Shown piece after piece: positions 1-8,338 of a stretch of DNA of 64,000 nt. Source of the stretch: Granulicella sp. S190 (GTDB lineage: Bacteria; Acidobacteriota; Terriglobia; Terriglobales; Acidobacteriaceae). The stretch spans positions 62,001 through 126,000 of the forward strand of contig NZ_LMUD01000023.1 in the NCBI RefSeq assembly GCF_009766095.1. The letters are read 5' to 3'. Numbering within the stretch: the stretch's first letter is position 1; each line of letters opens with the position of its first letter. The translations under genes and the position numbers were made by a program. The notes below the pieces were generated by a model, which saw only the letters and a program-made list of their open reading frames with translations, searched no databases and was not told where the DNA came from.

Positions 1-63
1 CCTTCCAATCACGCTATCAAGAATGGCGCGTCAGATCTACGTTTCAAGAGTCAGGACACATAC

Positions 64-1044
64 ATGAGACCCCGCTCGCTCCATATCGTTCGCATTGCTA
101 CCTTCACAATCTTCGCCATCAGTGTTCTGCTGGCCCAACATCACAGGCGCGAACCGAAAGCCTACGATTCCCGTGATGTCGCCAGCCATAATTGTTATGA
201 CGCATCCGATCCGTCTGAGATTCGCCTGTGGCCAGGAGCTGCACCGGGCGCCATCGGTGCCGATCCTTGCCGCGACATTCCATACCTACGTGTTTTTCGA
301 CCGCCAGCTAATGTGAGCAAATCTGGTCAGGGCTTCATCGTCATCCCCGGCGGTGGCTATGATCGTCTGTCAGACACAAAGGAGCAGACGCCAGTCGCCA
401 ATTACTTCTCCCAACAACTCGGTGTCACTTCGTTCGTCCTTTACTATCGGCTCGTGCAGCTGGACGGTTCGTATCGTTATCCCGTACCCATGTGGGATGG
501 GCAGCGTGCTTTGAAGCTGGTTCGCACACGTGCCCGCGACTTCGGTATCAATCCGGAGCGTGTGGGTCTCTTCGGTTTCTCTGCCGGCGGACACCTCGCC
601 AGTACGCTGACCCTGCACTCGGCAACAGACTTCGATCTCCCGGTGCATGACAAAATTGACACGGCAGACGGACGTCCGAATCTCCTCGGTCTCGGCTATC
701 CGGTTATCTCGATGGATCCCTCACAATTCGCCGCGACCAGTTCGCACAACCACCTCCTCTACGGTTACACCGGCCCGGCCCTTGATCATCTCCAGGATTA
801 TCTCTCCGGGTAGGATCACATCACCCCGCATACACCGCCAGTCTTTCTCTTCGAGAGCATGGATGATCAGCGCATCAGTCCACAGAACAGCGTTATTTTC
901 GTCGAAGCACTCAAGCGTGCAGGTATACCAGTCGAACCTCATCTCTTTGCTCATGGAGTGCATGGTGCCGGCTTGGCGCAGGGAATCCCGGAAGAAGAGG
1001 CATGGCCGACCTTCTTCTCAGCATGGCTCGATAGCGAACGATAG
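64..1044 (+). pseudogene. Secreted alpha/beta-hydrolase esterase, interrupted by an in-frame amber stop
   Basis: The product resembles secreted carbohydrate esterases/lipases of the alpha/beta-hydrolase fold (BD-FAE / acetyl-xylan esterase type). The reading frame opens at ATG 64 with an N-terminal hydrophobic signal segment (residues about 9-24). It carries the oxyanion-region GGGY motif and the nucleophile elbow GFSAGGH, with Ser at residue 173. A TAG at 811-813 ends the frame after 249 residues. The same frame stays open from 814 to 1044 and encodes the expected family C-terminus: a TPHTPPVFLFES strand, the catalytic Asp region (MDDQR) and the catalytic His (HGVHGAG). With the TAG read as a sense codon the protein would be about 326 residues, normal for the family. 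As written, the translated part lacks Asp and His of the triad and should be inactive. The lesion could be a true nonsense mutation or a base-call error. Substrate is unknown. Confidence 0.75.
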
Positions 1045-1145
1045 AGCATCCGCTCTGTAGAGCACAGACAAATTCCATCAACAGACATCTGCGTTGTGAG
1101 CTGAGATGTTCTTCACGAAATTTGAAGTTGGAAAGAGGTTTCAAA

Positions 1146-2137
1146 ATGCAGTACCCATTCACAAGCTACGCAAGAAGTTTCACTTTGAAGTCTGCCGCAG
1201 TCCTTGCTTTTTCGGCACTTCGCTACTCGCACATGGTGAACCAGCTCTTCACGACTCAAAGTCACCTCATCAAATGGTTGCTGCAAAGGAGCTTGTCGGT
1301 TTGGAAGGAGTTAAGCCGAACTCCGAGGGTATGCTTTCATTCAGCGCGACAGATCTGCGTTTCACAACAGAGCAAGGGTCAACCGATATCGCCCGTCAAA
1401 GGATCATCGCCGTCTCCAGCGGCGACGAACGAGTGGAGACTGGCGGTACGACAGCCAAAATTGGGCGCATGCTCCTTCCTTATGGTGGAGGCCTTGCTGT
1501 TGCCACCGTCACCCACAAGAAAGTCGGGTTGTTGACCGTCGAGTTCCTTGATGTGACCGGCAAATATCACGGCGCCGTCTTTGCGCTCAACACCGATGAT
1601 ATGGAAGATACGATCCAGCAACTTCACCTTTCGGTCCCACCGCCATATCCCTCTCGTGTCTCAGCAGCGCTGGCTTGCCCTGCGTGGGAGGTAGAGGAAA
1701 ATGCCATCCGTGTAGAAGTTGTAAGCTCAAATCCGCAATCTGACTTTCCTTCGGAGGATCGCGTCCTTCTCTATGAACGTCTTCTTCAGCAGTTGAAGTC
1801 GGAGAAGACCATCCAGAACGTCTACCGTGCAGGCGATCAAAGCCCCGAAGGAAGTTGTGCCGAGTTCACCGTTACCGTGCGGCCCGTCGCCTTTACCAAA
1901 GGAGATCAGGCCGTCCGCGCATCCGTCGGCCCTTTAGGGCATTTCGTTGGAGCGACGAAGCTGAGCTACCACCTGACACTGTCCAAGCAGGACGGTATGC
2001 TCCTCTTCGACGGAGATATGAAGAACTCCGAGGGATCCGACAGCGACAGCCTGAATGTCACTAAAGTTATAAGCAAGACAGTCGTCAAGAATCTTAAGAA
2101 GTCGAGAACAAAGATGCGAAAGACGCAATCGGTATAA
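1146..2137 (+). CDS. Secreted DUF4410-like protein, probable single-base frameshift in the signal peptide
   Basis: The body of the protein reads in the frame of 1106..2137. That frame's own N-terminus (from ATG 1106) does not look like a signal peptide. A second start at ATG 1146, preceded by GAAAGAGG, encodes a typical signal peptide (MQYPFTSYARSF, then TLKSAAVLAF) in another frame. Adding one T to the T5 run at 1208-1212 would join that signal peptide smoothly to FGTSLLAHGEP and the rest of the protein. The mature part has two regions. The first is a beta-rich domain of about 120 residues, possibly PH-like. The second (about residues 205-300) resembles DUF4410, a periplasmic or outer-membrane-associated domain. 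The C-terminus is very basic. Function is unknown. The frameshift may be real or a homopolymer error; if real, translation from 1106 would give a protein that is not exported. Confidence 0.55.
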
Positions 2138-2179
2138 GCCGGAACCGGGTCGCCTACGCGAACAGTGGAACTAAACAGC

Positions 2180-2241
2180 TACTTCAAGCAGAAATTATCT
2201 GCGATTAACTTCTCGTGTCGCTATTTTTTCTGCTTGAAGTA
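2180..2241. repeat. 15-bp perfect inverted repeat between convergent genes
   Basis: TACTTCAAGCAGAAA at 2180-2194 is repeated inverted at 2227-2241 with a 32-nt spacer. The right arm is the last coding segment of the cytochrome c gene (residues YFKQK before its stop). It could fold as a hairpin in the 3' ends of both convergent transcripts. No T-tract follows, so a classical intrinsic terminator is not proven. Confidence 0.6.
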
Positions 2242-2988
2242 AGCAATCAGATCCGACCGCTCCTGAGCTTTCGGAACACCGACGCCCATATTGTTATCCG
2301 GAACCATCACATCGGGATCGCTAAGCCACTTCTCCAATGTGGTTTCATTCCACGTGATGCCGGAGTTTTTCAGTCCCGCGGAGTAGTTGAACCGGGTCAC
2401 GCTTCCGGCCTTTCTTCCAAATACTCCTCCCAGCCGTGGTCCTTCCCGGTCTTGCTCCATGGTGTGGCAGCCTGTACACCGCCTTTCAAATACGATCTTG
2501 CCGCGTGTGGCATCGCCCGTACTGCCTGTACCCTCATGCGCCGGGCCGCTTTTTTGCATATCTGAGAGCGTCGCAACGTCGGTGGTAGTCAGCTGGGATT
2601 TCCAGTGAAGAAGACGGTACTGCAAAGGCGGCATTTCGCCATTTTTCGCTTCATGGATGATCTCTCCGATCATTACCTCCTGGTCATCGGGAGACTTCTG
2701 ATCCCAAAGCGAGAGATTCATCTTCTTTCGTGCCTCTACGATATCCCGCTCGATCAGCCACGAACCGGGCGCCACACGTGCATATACCGGCCATCGTGTC
2801 TCGTTCGAGTGGCAGTCAGCGCACTTCGTCATCAGGATCTTCTTCGCATTCGCGGGCATGTCGGCTTGTACGAGCAACGTATCGAGCCCTTTTGGCGGCG
2901 CTACGCGCGGATTCCCGAAGGGATGAACAAATCCGCTTCCCACCACGACGACAGCAGACAGAACAATGATTACAACTTGATGTTTCAA
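2221..2988 (-). CDS. Di-heme c-type cytochrome (haem-binding domain plus class I cytochrome c)
   Basis: This 255-residue exported electron carrier starts at TTG 2988, not at the upstream end of the longer open frame. The TTG is preceded by GGAGG at a good distance and overlaps the stop of the upstream metallophosphoesterase as TTGA, so the two are probably translationally coupled. The N-terminus (KHQVVIIVLSAVVVVG) is a signal peptide or anchor. There are two heme c attachment motifs. CADCH lies in an N-terminal haem-binding domain with the NETRWPVYARVAPGSW signature. CTGCH lies in a C-terminal class I cytochrome c domain whose distal Met is probably in the DVMVPDNNMG region. It likely works in the periplasm. 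Its partner is unknown, but coupling to an exported phosphoesterase suggests a joint periplasmic role. Confidence 0.85.
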   Translation of the reverse strand: MKHQVVIIVLSAVVVVGSGFVHPFGNPRVAPPKGLDTLLVQADMPANAKKILMTKCADCHSNETRWPVYARVAPGSWLIERDIVEARKKMNLSLWDQKSPDDQEVMIGEIIHEAKNGEMPPLQYRLLHWKSQLTTTDVATLSDMQKSGPAHEGTGSTGDATRGKIVFERRCTGCHTMEQDREGPRLGGVFGRKAGSVTRFNYSAGLKNSGITWNETTLEKWLSDPDVMVPDNNMGVGVPKAQERSDLIAYFKQKK

Positions 2989-3980
2989 GCGCCCTCCGCC
3001 AACGAGTGATCGACAACGGCGAGATGGCTGTGTCCGCGAATAACCCTGACATCGGTTACTCCGAGTACGCTCTGCAGTTTGCCGGCTGGAACCACCATGG
3101 GTCCGGGGTTCGGCGTGGTTCCTGGAGCGGGCTGAGGAAATGCCGTAGCCATTGCTGTGTGGAACGCTACGTTGCCTTCCACCTTTTGCACTACTTGATG
3201 AATGTGGCCATTCAACACGGTGACAGATCCAAAACGCTTCAGAAGAGCCAGCGCTTGTGCGCCATCGGCTGTGCCCCAGCCCCACTTCTCATAGACCATC
3301 CACAAAGGCAGGTGAGCGAAGACCACGATCGGCGTCGAGGCGCTCAGACCAGCAAGATCAGATTTTAGCCACGCAAGCTGCTCCGGGCCCAGATTGCCCA
3401 TCGCGTCGACCTGCACGCAGTTGTTGAGTCCTACAAAATGAACACCCTTGTGGCTATAGCTATACCAGCCATTGCCAACGGTTCCCTTGCCGTATCGCTG
3501 CTTGTAAAGTGCACCGTCATCGAGCGAAAAGTCATGCTCACCCGGGACGTAAAACACCTCTGAGACCTTGGCGCTCTTAATGACCTGAGCAGCGGTATCG
3601 AACTCCGATGCCTTCGAGTTCTGCGTGATATCACCGGTATGGATCATGAAGTCAGGTGCCTTCATCCCAGCCGGGACAACGTTGATCTTATCGATGGCCT
3701 TCTGCAGCGTTCCCGTGACATCCGGATTCGCGCCTTTGTTGAATCCAATGTGACTATCGCTGATCTGGACGAAGGAGAAATCCTCGACCTTCCCGACACC
3801 GGCGCCGGACTTTACCCCCTGGGCCAATAGTTTCGATACCGGAACACCGCTGGCCATGGTCCAAAGCAGACCTGTACCAGCCCATGCCATGCATCCCAGG
3901 AAGTTCCGTCTGTCGATTCCGTCACCCGCAGGCTGCGCCTGATTCTCTTGCACTGTTTCGTCTTCTTTAAAGCGATTCAT
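2985..3980 (-). CDS. Tat-exported calcineurin-like metallophosphoesterase
   Basis: The 331-residue protein has a twin-arginine signal (DRRNFLG, then a hydrophobic stretch), so it is probably exported folded. The calcineurin-like phosphoesterase core is visible in order: DSHIGF (metal-binding D-x-H), HTGDITQ (GD), PGEHDF in place of the usual GNHD, AHLPLW, and GHIHQ (metal-binding GHxH). The Asn-to-Glu change in the GNHD motif is unusual but occurs in some subfamilies. ATG 3980 has GGAG six bases upstream. The last codon overlaps the TTG start of the cytochrome gene. The pair is divergent from an ECF sigma/anti-sigma pair, which may control it. The substrate (phosphoesters, nucleotides or phospholipid heads) cannot be read from sequence. 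Confidence 0.88.
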   Translation of the reverse strand: MNRFKEDETVQENQAQPAGDGIDRRNFLGCMAWAGTGLLWTMASGVPVSKLLAQGVKSGAGVGKVEDFSFVQISDSHIGFNKGANPDVTGTLQKAIDKINVVPAGMKAPDFMIHTGDITQNSKASEFDTAAQVIKSAKVSEVFYVPGEHDFSLDDGALYKQRYGKGTVGNGWYSYSHKGVHFVGLNNCVQVDAMGNLGPEQLAWLKSDLAGLSASTPIVVFAHLPLWMVYEKWGWGTADGAQALALLKRFGSVTVLNGHIHQVVQKVEGNVAFHTAMATAFPQPAPGTTPNPGPMVVPAGKLQSVLGVTDVRVIRGHSHLAVVDHSLAEGA

Positions 3981-4030
3981 ATTCAGCTCCAGTAGGTTTA
4001 TTTGCCTGCCAAATAGAGAACTGCCGAAGG

Positions 4031-4066
4031 ACAGATTTATTCTGTGTAATCTGAAAATAATCAGAT
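4031..4066. promoter_or_regulatory. Two adjacent palindromes in the phosphoesterase/ECF divergent promoter region
   Basis: ACAGA-TTTAT-TCTGT (4031-4045) and ATCTGA-AAATAA-TCAGAT (4049-4066) are perfect short palindromes three bases apart. They lie 50-90 bp upstream of the phosphoesterase start. They could bind a dimeric regulator, but no regulator is assigned. Confidence 0.35.
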
Positions 4067-4173
4067 GGAATAAATCGGACCTAAATTTGGTTTAGGGTTA
4101 GGGTGTTCCATACTTAGGGCAACTCCCTATCCCCGGCTCCGCGCCTGCACTTAGATTCGAGGATCTCTGCATA

Positions 4174-4707
4174 ATGCCCGCACCCGCCAGTAGCGCGCTC
4201 TTCGAACAACTTGCGCTGCCCCTCCTGCCATCGCTCTACAGCCACGCGTTCTGGCTAAGCCGCAATCATGAAGAGGCGGAAGATATCGTGCAGGAGACCA
4301 TCTCCAAAGCGCTACGTGCCTTCGATTCCTTTCATGCCGGCACCAACTTCAAAGCATGGGTCTTCCGTATTCTGCGCAATACATTCCTTACTTCGCGTAC
4401 CGCCATCGCTGCCTCGCGTACGGTCTTTCTGGAAGATCATCCCGATCTACTCAACATCAGCGACATGAGTCCTACACCGGAAGATCACCTGCTCCGTCTC
4501 GACAACCAGGCGGCGATGGACCAGGCTCTTGACCGTCTGCATCCTCAACTTCGCGAAGTGTTGCTGCTATGCGATGTAGAGGGTCTCAAATACAAGGAGA
4601 TTGCATTGGTCATCGATGTGCCGATTGGGACCGTCATGTCGCGCATCTCTCGCGCACGTAGAACGCTTCACGAACATCTGCAAAAACAGCGTGGGGTATC
4701 GCTATGA
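4174..4707 (+). CDS. ECF-type RNA polymerase sigma factor
   Basis: This 177-residue sigma-70 family protein has only regions 2 and 4. Region 2 (about residues 12-80) contains the core-binding and -10 recognition helices (EEAEDIVQETISKALRAF). Region 4 (about 115-170) contains the helix-turn-helix LKYKEIALVIDVPIGTVMSR. GAGGATCTC precedes ATG 4174. The stop overlaps the start of the downstream anti-sigma gene as ATGA, the usual arrangement for an ECF sigma factor and its membrane antagonist. Likely targets are its own operon and possibly the divergent phosphoesterase/cytochrome genes; the latter is inference from position. Confidence 0.93.
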   Translation: MPAPASSALFEQLALPLLPSLYSHAFWLSRNHEEAEDIVQETISKALRAFDSFHAGTNFKAWVFRILRNTFLTSRTAIAASRTVFLEDHPDLLNISDMSPTPEDHLLRLDNQAAMDQALDRLHPQLREVLLLCDVEGLKYKEIALVIDVPIGTVMSRISRARRTLHEHLQKQRGVSL

Positions 4708-5471
4708 CTCACATCAACGCACATCTCGGCTACGACCAGGTGAGTGCCTTCATCGATGGCGAACTTTCTCCGAAAGAGACGAGCGAAGTGGAGGAGCACC
4801 TCGCTAATTGCCATCCATGCGCCATACGCATTCTTTCTGCGACACAGCTCAAAGCTGCCACCAGACATGTCTCCGAGCGTTTCGTCGTCCCGCCGGAAGC
4901 GCTGAGTCGCCTTACAGCGCAACTTAGCCCTGAGGCATCGAAAAAGCCCGCGGGTGTTTACACCTTACGTTCATGGACGTGGGGCGCACTGGCCGCAAGC
5001 CTGATCCTCGCTGTCTCCCTCCTCGGGTGGCACGCAACTCGCCAGTCCGGCAGTCTTGCTGCGGAGCTGCTCGATCAGCATCTGGCCGTCTTGTCCGGTG
5101 GTTCTCCGCCTGAGGTCATCTCCAGTGATCGTCATACGGTGAAACCCTGGTTCCAAGGAAAACTGCCCTTTAGCTTCAATCTGCCCGACGCTCTACCTGC
5201 CGGTACTACGCTCAACGGTGGCGACCTCACCTTTCTCCACGGACAGCCTGCGGCGCTACTCCGCTTCAACATCGGCAGGCATCAGGCCTCGGTCTTTTTT
5301 ACGCAGCGGTCTCGAGATGAGAGTGAACCGGCAACCTCAGGAATTCAGTCCGGATTCGTCATCCAATACGCCAACACGCATGACCTGCGTATCACCGCTG
5401 TCAGCGACGTGAACCCCTCTGATCTTGCTCGCCTCATGTCCGTCCTGGTGGAGGCACAATCGCCTCGCTAG
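4704..5471 (+). CDS. Anti-sigma factor, zinc-finger (zf-HC2) transmembrane protein
   Basis: The 255-residue protein starts four bases inside the end of the sigma gene. Residues 32-39 hold the H-x3-C-x2-C zinc motif of the anti-sigma domain (H32, C36, C39), which clamps the sigma factor in the cytoplasm. One membrane span follows at about residues 91-109, and a periplasmic domain of about 145 residues completes the protein. The topology matches RsrA/ChrR-like anti-sigma proteins that sense an envelope signal. The periplasmic part is not recognised. Together with 4174..4707 it forms a signal-transduction unit. Confidence 0.9.
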   Translation: MTHINAHLGYDQVSAFIDGELSPKETSEVEEHLANCHPCAIRILSATQLKAATRHVSERFVVPPEALSRLTAQLSPEASKKPAGVYTLRSWTWGALAASLILAVSLLGWHATRQSGSLAAELLDQHLAVLSGGSPPEVISSDRHTVKPWFQGKLPFSFNLPDALPAGTTLNGGDLTFLHGQPAALLRFNIGRHQASVFFTQRSRDESEPATSGIQSGFVIQYANTHDLRITAVSDVNPSDLARLMSVLVEAQSPR

Positions 5472-5581
5472 GCTAATGGAGGGTGTCTTTGGCGTAAGGT
5501 AAGTCCTGAGAACGCGCTTGTCGGAAGGAATCGGTTAGTAAACACAAGACGTTTATCGAGCCTCAGAAGGCGCGCAGGCAA

Positions 5582-6715
5582 CTACTTGACGGGCTGGTTC
5601 TCAGTGAAGAAGTCAAGCAGGCTCTGAGGCGAGTTGTCACCGAAGAGCACCTCTTGCATCCGGTCCGCCTCCGCAGCTTCCAAGGCGCTGAGCGGAAAGA
5701 GGTCAGTCTCATAGGCAAGGAGCGCGGCTTCCACGTTCCCCACGTTCTCGGCGATGGCCTTCGCGAGTTCAGCGCCGTCGTACATTGCGAGATTGGCCCC
5801 TTCGCCTGATGGCGCCATCAAGTGCGCTGCATCGCCAACCAGCGTGACGCCGGGAACCCGGGTCCATCGGTGTTCGACCGGGAGCGCATAGATAGGGCGA
5901 GGCACAGGCTCAGTCTCACCGTCGGTGATAAGCGCAGTCAGCTTCGGGGCCCAGTCGCCGAACTCTTCGGCGACGAAGGCAGCAGCAGCTGCCGGATCGG
6001 AGAAGTCGATAGCGGATATCCAGTTCTCCGGTTTTTTCAACGCCACGTACGTATGCAGCACACCATTGGGTTCTCGGTGCGCCATAATGCCTTTTCCCGG
6101 CGCCATGGCAAACAGTGCGCCTCCGCCAACGGCTTCGGCACTCGCCTTGTGACGGGTGTCACTGTCGTAGAGGTACGTTTCGACATAGGTGATGCCGGCG
6201 TACACCGGTTTTGCCTCGGAGAGCAGTGGACGAACCTTCGACCAGGCGCCGTCGGCCCCTACGAGTAGATCCGTCGTCACGGTTGAGCCGTCAGCAAAGG
6301 TCAGGACGTGTCGGCCACCGCCGAGCGGAGCCGCAACTTTGAGTTTGTGTCCCCACCGAACCGTGTCGGGAGGGAGTGATTCGAGCAGGAGCCGGCGTAG
6401 CTCTCCCCGGGGCACCTCAGGTCGACCGCCTGTACCGTCGTCGGGCACATCGAGCAGCACGTTGCCGTCCTTGTCGAGTGCGCGCCCCTGCTGACCGCCA
6501 GAGTGAATGATCTCAAGAAATTTATCGAAGAGTTCCGCAGCCTTGAGTGCGAGCTGTCCGTTGTGTTCGTGAATATCGAGCATGCCGCCTTGTGCCCGAA
6601 CGGTGGCAGAGGCTTCCGCTTCGTAGATCGTGGCTGGAATGCCGTGCACGTGGAGGACGCGCGCAAGGGTCAAGCCGCCGAGCCCAGCACCGATGATTGT
6701 GATTGCAGTGTTCAA
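5582..6715 (-). CDS. TetX-like FAD-dependent monooxygenase
   Basis: This 377-residue flavoprotein belongs to group A flavin monooxygenases. The FAD-binding Rossmann motif GAGLGGL is at residues 9-15. The GGMLDIHEHNGQLAL region closely parallels the same segment of the tetracycline-inactivating enzyme TetX. The DG motif (VGADGAWSKVR) and the GD motif (LVGDAAHLMAPSGEG) are intact. The start is TTG 6715, preceded by AAGGAG and overlapping the previous gene's stop as TTGA. It probably hydroxylates an aromatic or polyketide-like substrate with NADPH and O2. Activity on tetracyclines is possible but not shown; many TetX relatives act on other compounds. The operon is divergent from a TetR regulator. 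Confidence 0.85.
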   Translation of the reverse strand: MNTAITIIGAGLGGLTLARVLHVHGIPATIYEAEASATVRAQGGMLDIHEHNGQLALKAAELFDKFLEIIHSGGQQGRALDKDGNVLLDVPDDGTGGRPEVPRGELRRLLLESLPPDTVRWGHKLKVAAPLGGGRHVLTFADGSTVTTDLLVGADGAWSKVRPLLSEAKPVYAGITYVETYLYDSDTRHKASAEAVGGGALFAMAPGKGIMAHREPNGVLHTYVALKKPENWISAIDFSDPAAAAAFVAEEFGDWAPKLTALITDGETEPVPRPIYALPVEHRWTRVPGVTLVGDAAHLMAPSGEGANLAMYDGAELAKAIAENVGNVEAALLAYETDLFPLSALEAAEADRMQEVLFGDNSPQSLLDFFTENQPVK

Positions 6716-8262
6716 ATTGTCTCCTTACGAGCAAACCAAAGAGCGGCGGCTTTTCTGATGGATTGTTCCCTCGGTTCGCTGTCAGAAGCCCAGGCGACAA
6801 ACCCATCAGGACGTATCAGTACAGCGCTCAAGCCGAGTTGTTCTTTCGCTCGGCGTGAAACGTACTTCAGCTGATCGCCATATTCACTCGCCAAAGTTTT
6901 GAGTGAAGTATCGCCATCGAAGTCGAGCAGCACACCGCGGCCATCGTGCATGAGCTCGCCGAGTCTTGCACCGTCTTCGAACTCAAAGTTGGGAACGCTG
7001 TGGCCCACCAAAGGGTGGTCGCCTCGGAGATCGTAGTGTGTGGTGACACCCCACACTCGTCCTGCAATGTAGGTGGCACCATCGCATGTCTCCATCAGGT
7101 CACGCATGATTGCGTTCATCGCGCGGGCAGCTGGGTCGGGCTTCATGATTGCAGCCTGGGCGCGAGACCAATCCAGGACCTTTGCACCAATGGGGTGCCG
7201 TTCGACATAGTAACTATCCAGCAAACCTTCCGGAGCTTTCTCTTTGCTCCTCGACGATCGGATGGTTGCGGCGAGCTTCCAGCCAAGGTTCATGGCATCG
7301 CCCAGCCCAAGGTTGAGCCCCTGGCCTCCTAACGGCGCGTGAATGTGCGCGGCATCGCCGGCTAAAAGAACTCGTCCGGTGCGGTAGGTCGTGGCCTGCC
7401 GTGCCCGGTCAGTCCATGTGGTTGCGATATGCAGAGCGCTGATGGTGACGTCGGTGTTCGAGATGCGGCGCAGCACCTCTTGCACGTGTTCCAGCGTGAT
7501 CGGCTTGTCTGCGCCATGAAATTCCCCGCCATCAAAGTCCTGGATCATTAAATAACCAGGCTGTGATTGCAGGTACATGCCTGTTGATGTGATGTTTCTG
7601 CCTGGTTTGAGCTTCTCCGGATCGATAAGGTCAACATGAGCCGAGTAGCCGGTAAATTCCGGCTCCGTGCCAGCGAACTCAAAGCCGCCGACCTTGCGAA
7701 CAATACTACGGGCTCCATCACAACCCACAAGCCATTGAGCTTGAAAGGATCGGTCACCACACGCAACAGTGACTCCGTCCTCGGTCTGATCGAGGTCAGT
7801 GATGGCAAGCCCGCGCCTGATGTCTACGCCCAGGGCTTCTGCCCGGCGGGCCAGCACTGTTTCAAGCTCCTCCATCTCTGATATCAAAATGGTGTCAGTA
7901 GCGCTTGGGAGGCGATACCTCCACTGTGAGGCGTCGATATTGCCGGAAAGCAACGGGATGCCGGCGAAGTGCCCGACCTGACGACGTGGCCCTTGTACGG
8001 CATTCGAGTGCGGGTCTTTCAGGCGTTTTGGCACCTCAAGCTGTTCCAGTAGCCCACGGCGGTACAGTGCTTCAATAGAGAGCGCATTGAGCCCTCGCAG
8101 ACCGAAAGGAAGTTGCTTCAAGGGCGAGTGGAGATTCTCTGCCTTTTCCAATATCAGGACAGAACACTTCGCCATGGCCAATTCACAGGCAAGAAAGAGT
8201 CCTACCGGGCCAGCCCCGGAGATGATGACGTCGTAAGCCGGTTGATGTTGCTCGTTCCTCAC
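6712..8262 (-). CDS. FAD-dependent aromatic monooxygenase (PheA/TfdB/Rox type)
   Basis: The 516-residue protein has the FAD_binding_3 layout of phenol, polyketide and rifampicin hydroxylases. An N-terminal dinucleotide-binding GAGPVGL follows DVIIS. The DG motif is VGCDGARSIVRK. The GD motif LLAGDAAHIHAPLGGQG is followed by NLGLGDAMNLGWKLA. A thioredoxin-like C-terminal domain ends the protein. The start is GTG 8262 with GGAG upstream; the operator palindromes lie just upstream of it. It is coupled to the TetX-like gene by a TTGA overlap, so the two oxygenases probably act on related substrates or in successive steps. Its expression is probably repressed by the divergent TetR protein. Confidence 0.87.
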   Translation of the reverse strand: MRNEQHQPAYDVIISGAGPVGLFLACELAMAKCSVLILEKAENLHSPLKQLPFGLRGLNALSIEALYRRGLLEQLEVPKRLKDPHSNAVQGPRRQVGHFAGIPLLSGNIDASQWRYRLPSATDTILISEMEELETVLARRAEALGVDIRRGLAITDLDQTEDGVTVACGDRSFQAQWLVGCDGARSIVRKVGGFEFAGTEPEFTGYSAHVDLIDPEKLKPGRNITSTGMYLQSQPGYLMIQDFDGGEFHGADKPITLEHVQEVLRRISNTDVTISALHIATTWTDRARQATTYRTGRVLLAGDAAHIHAPLGGQGLNLGLGDAMNLGWKLAATIRSSRSKEKAPEGLLDSYYVERHPIGAKVLDWSRAQAAIMKPDPAARAMNAIMRDLMETCDGATYIAGRVWGVTTHYDLRGDHPLVGHSVPNFEFEDGARLGELMHDGRGVLLDFDGDTSLKTLASEYGDQLKYVSRRAKEQLGLSAVLIRPDGFVAWASDSEPREQSIRKAAALWFARKETI

Positions 8263-8284
8263 GCAGAAGCTCCCGAGACGTTAG

Positions 8285-8320
8285 TGGAACGTCATTCCGT
8301 TATTGTGGAATGACATTCCA
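8285..8320. promoter_or_regulatory. Tandem TetR-type operators between monooxygenase operon and TetR gene
   Basis: Box 2 at 8306-8320 is a perfect palindrome, TGGAATG-A-CATTCCA. Box 1 at 8285-8299, TGGAACG-T-CATTCCG, is an imperfect copy. Their start-to-start distance is 21 bp, two helical turns, so both would face the same side of the DNA. They fill the short gap between the divergent genes and end 18 bp before the TetR start, the expected place for an autoregulating repressor. Confidence 0.75.
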
Positions 8321-8338
8321 TTTATGTCAAGATAGAGC

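Noticed and set aside
4085..4120. TTTAGGGTTAGGG telomere-like words
   Set aside because: Only two to three copies in a promoter region; no extended array.
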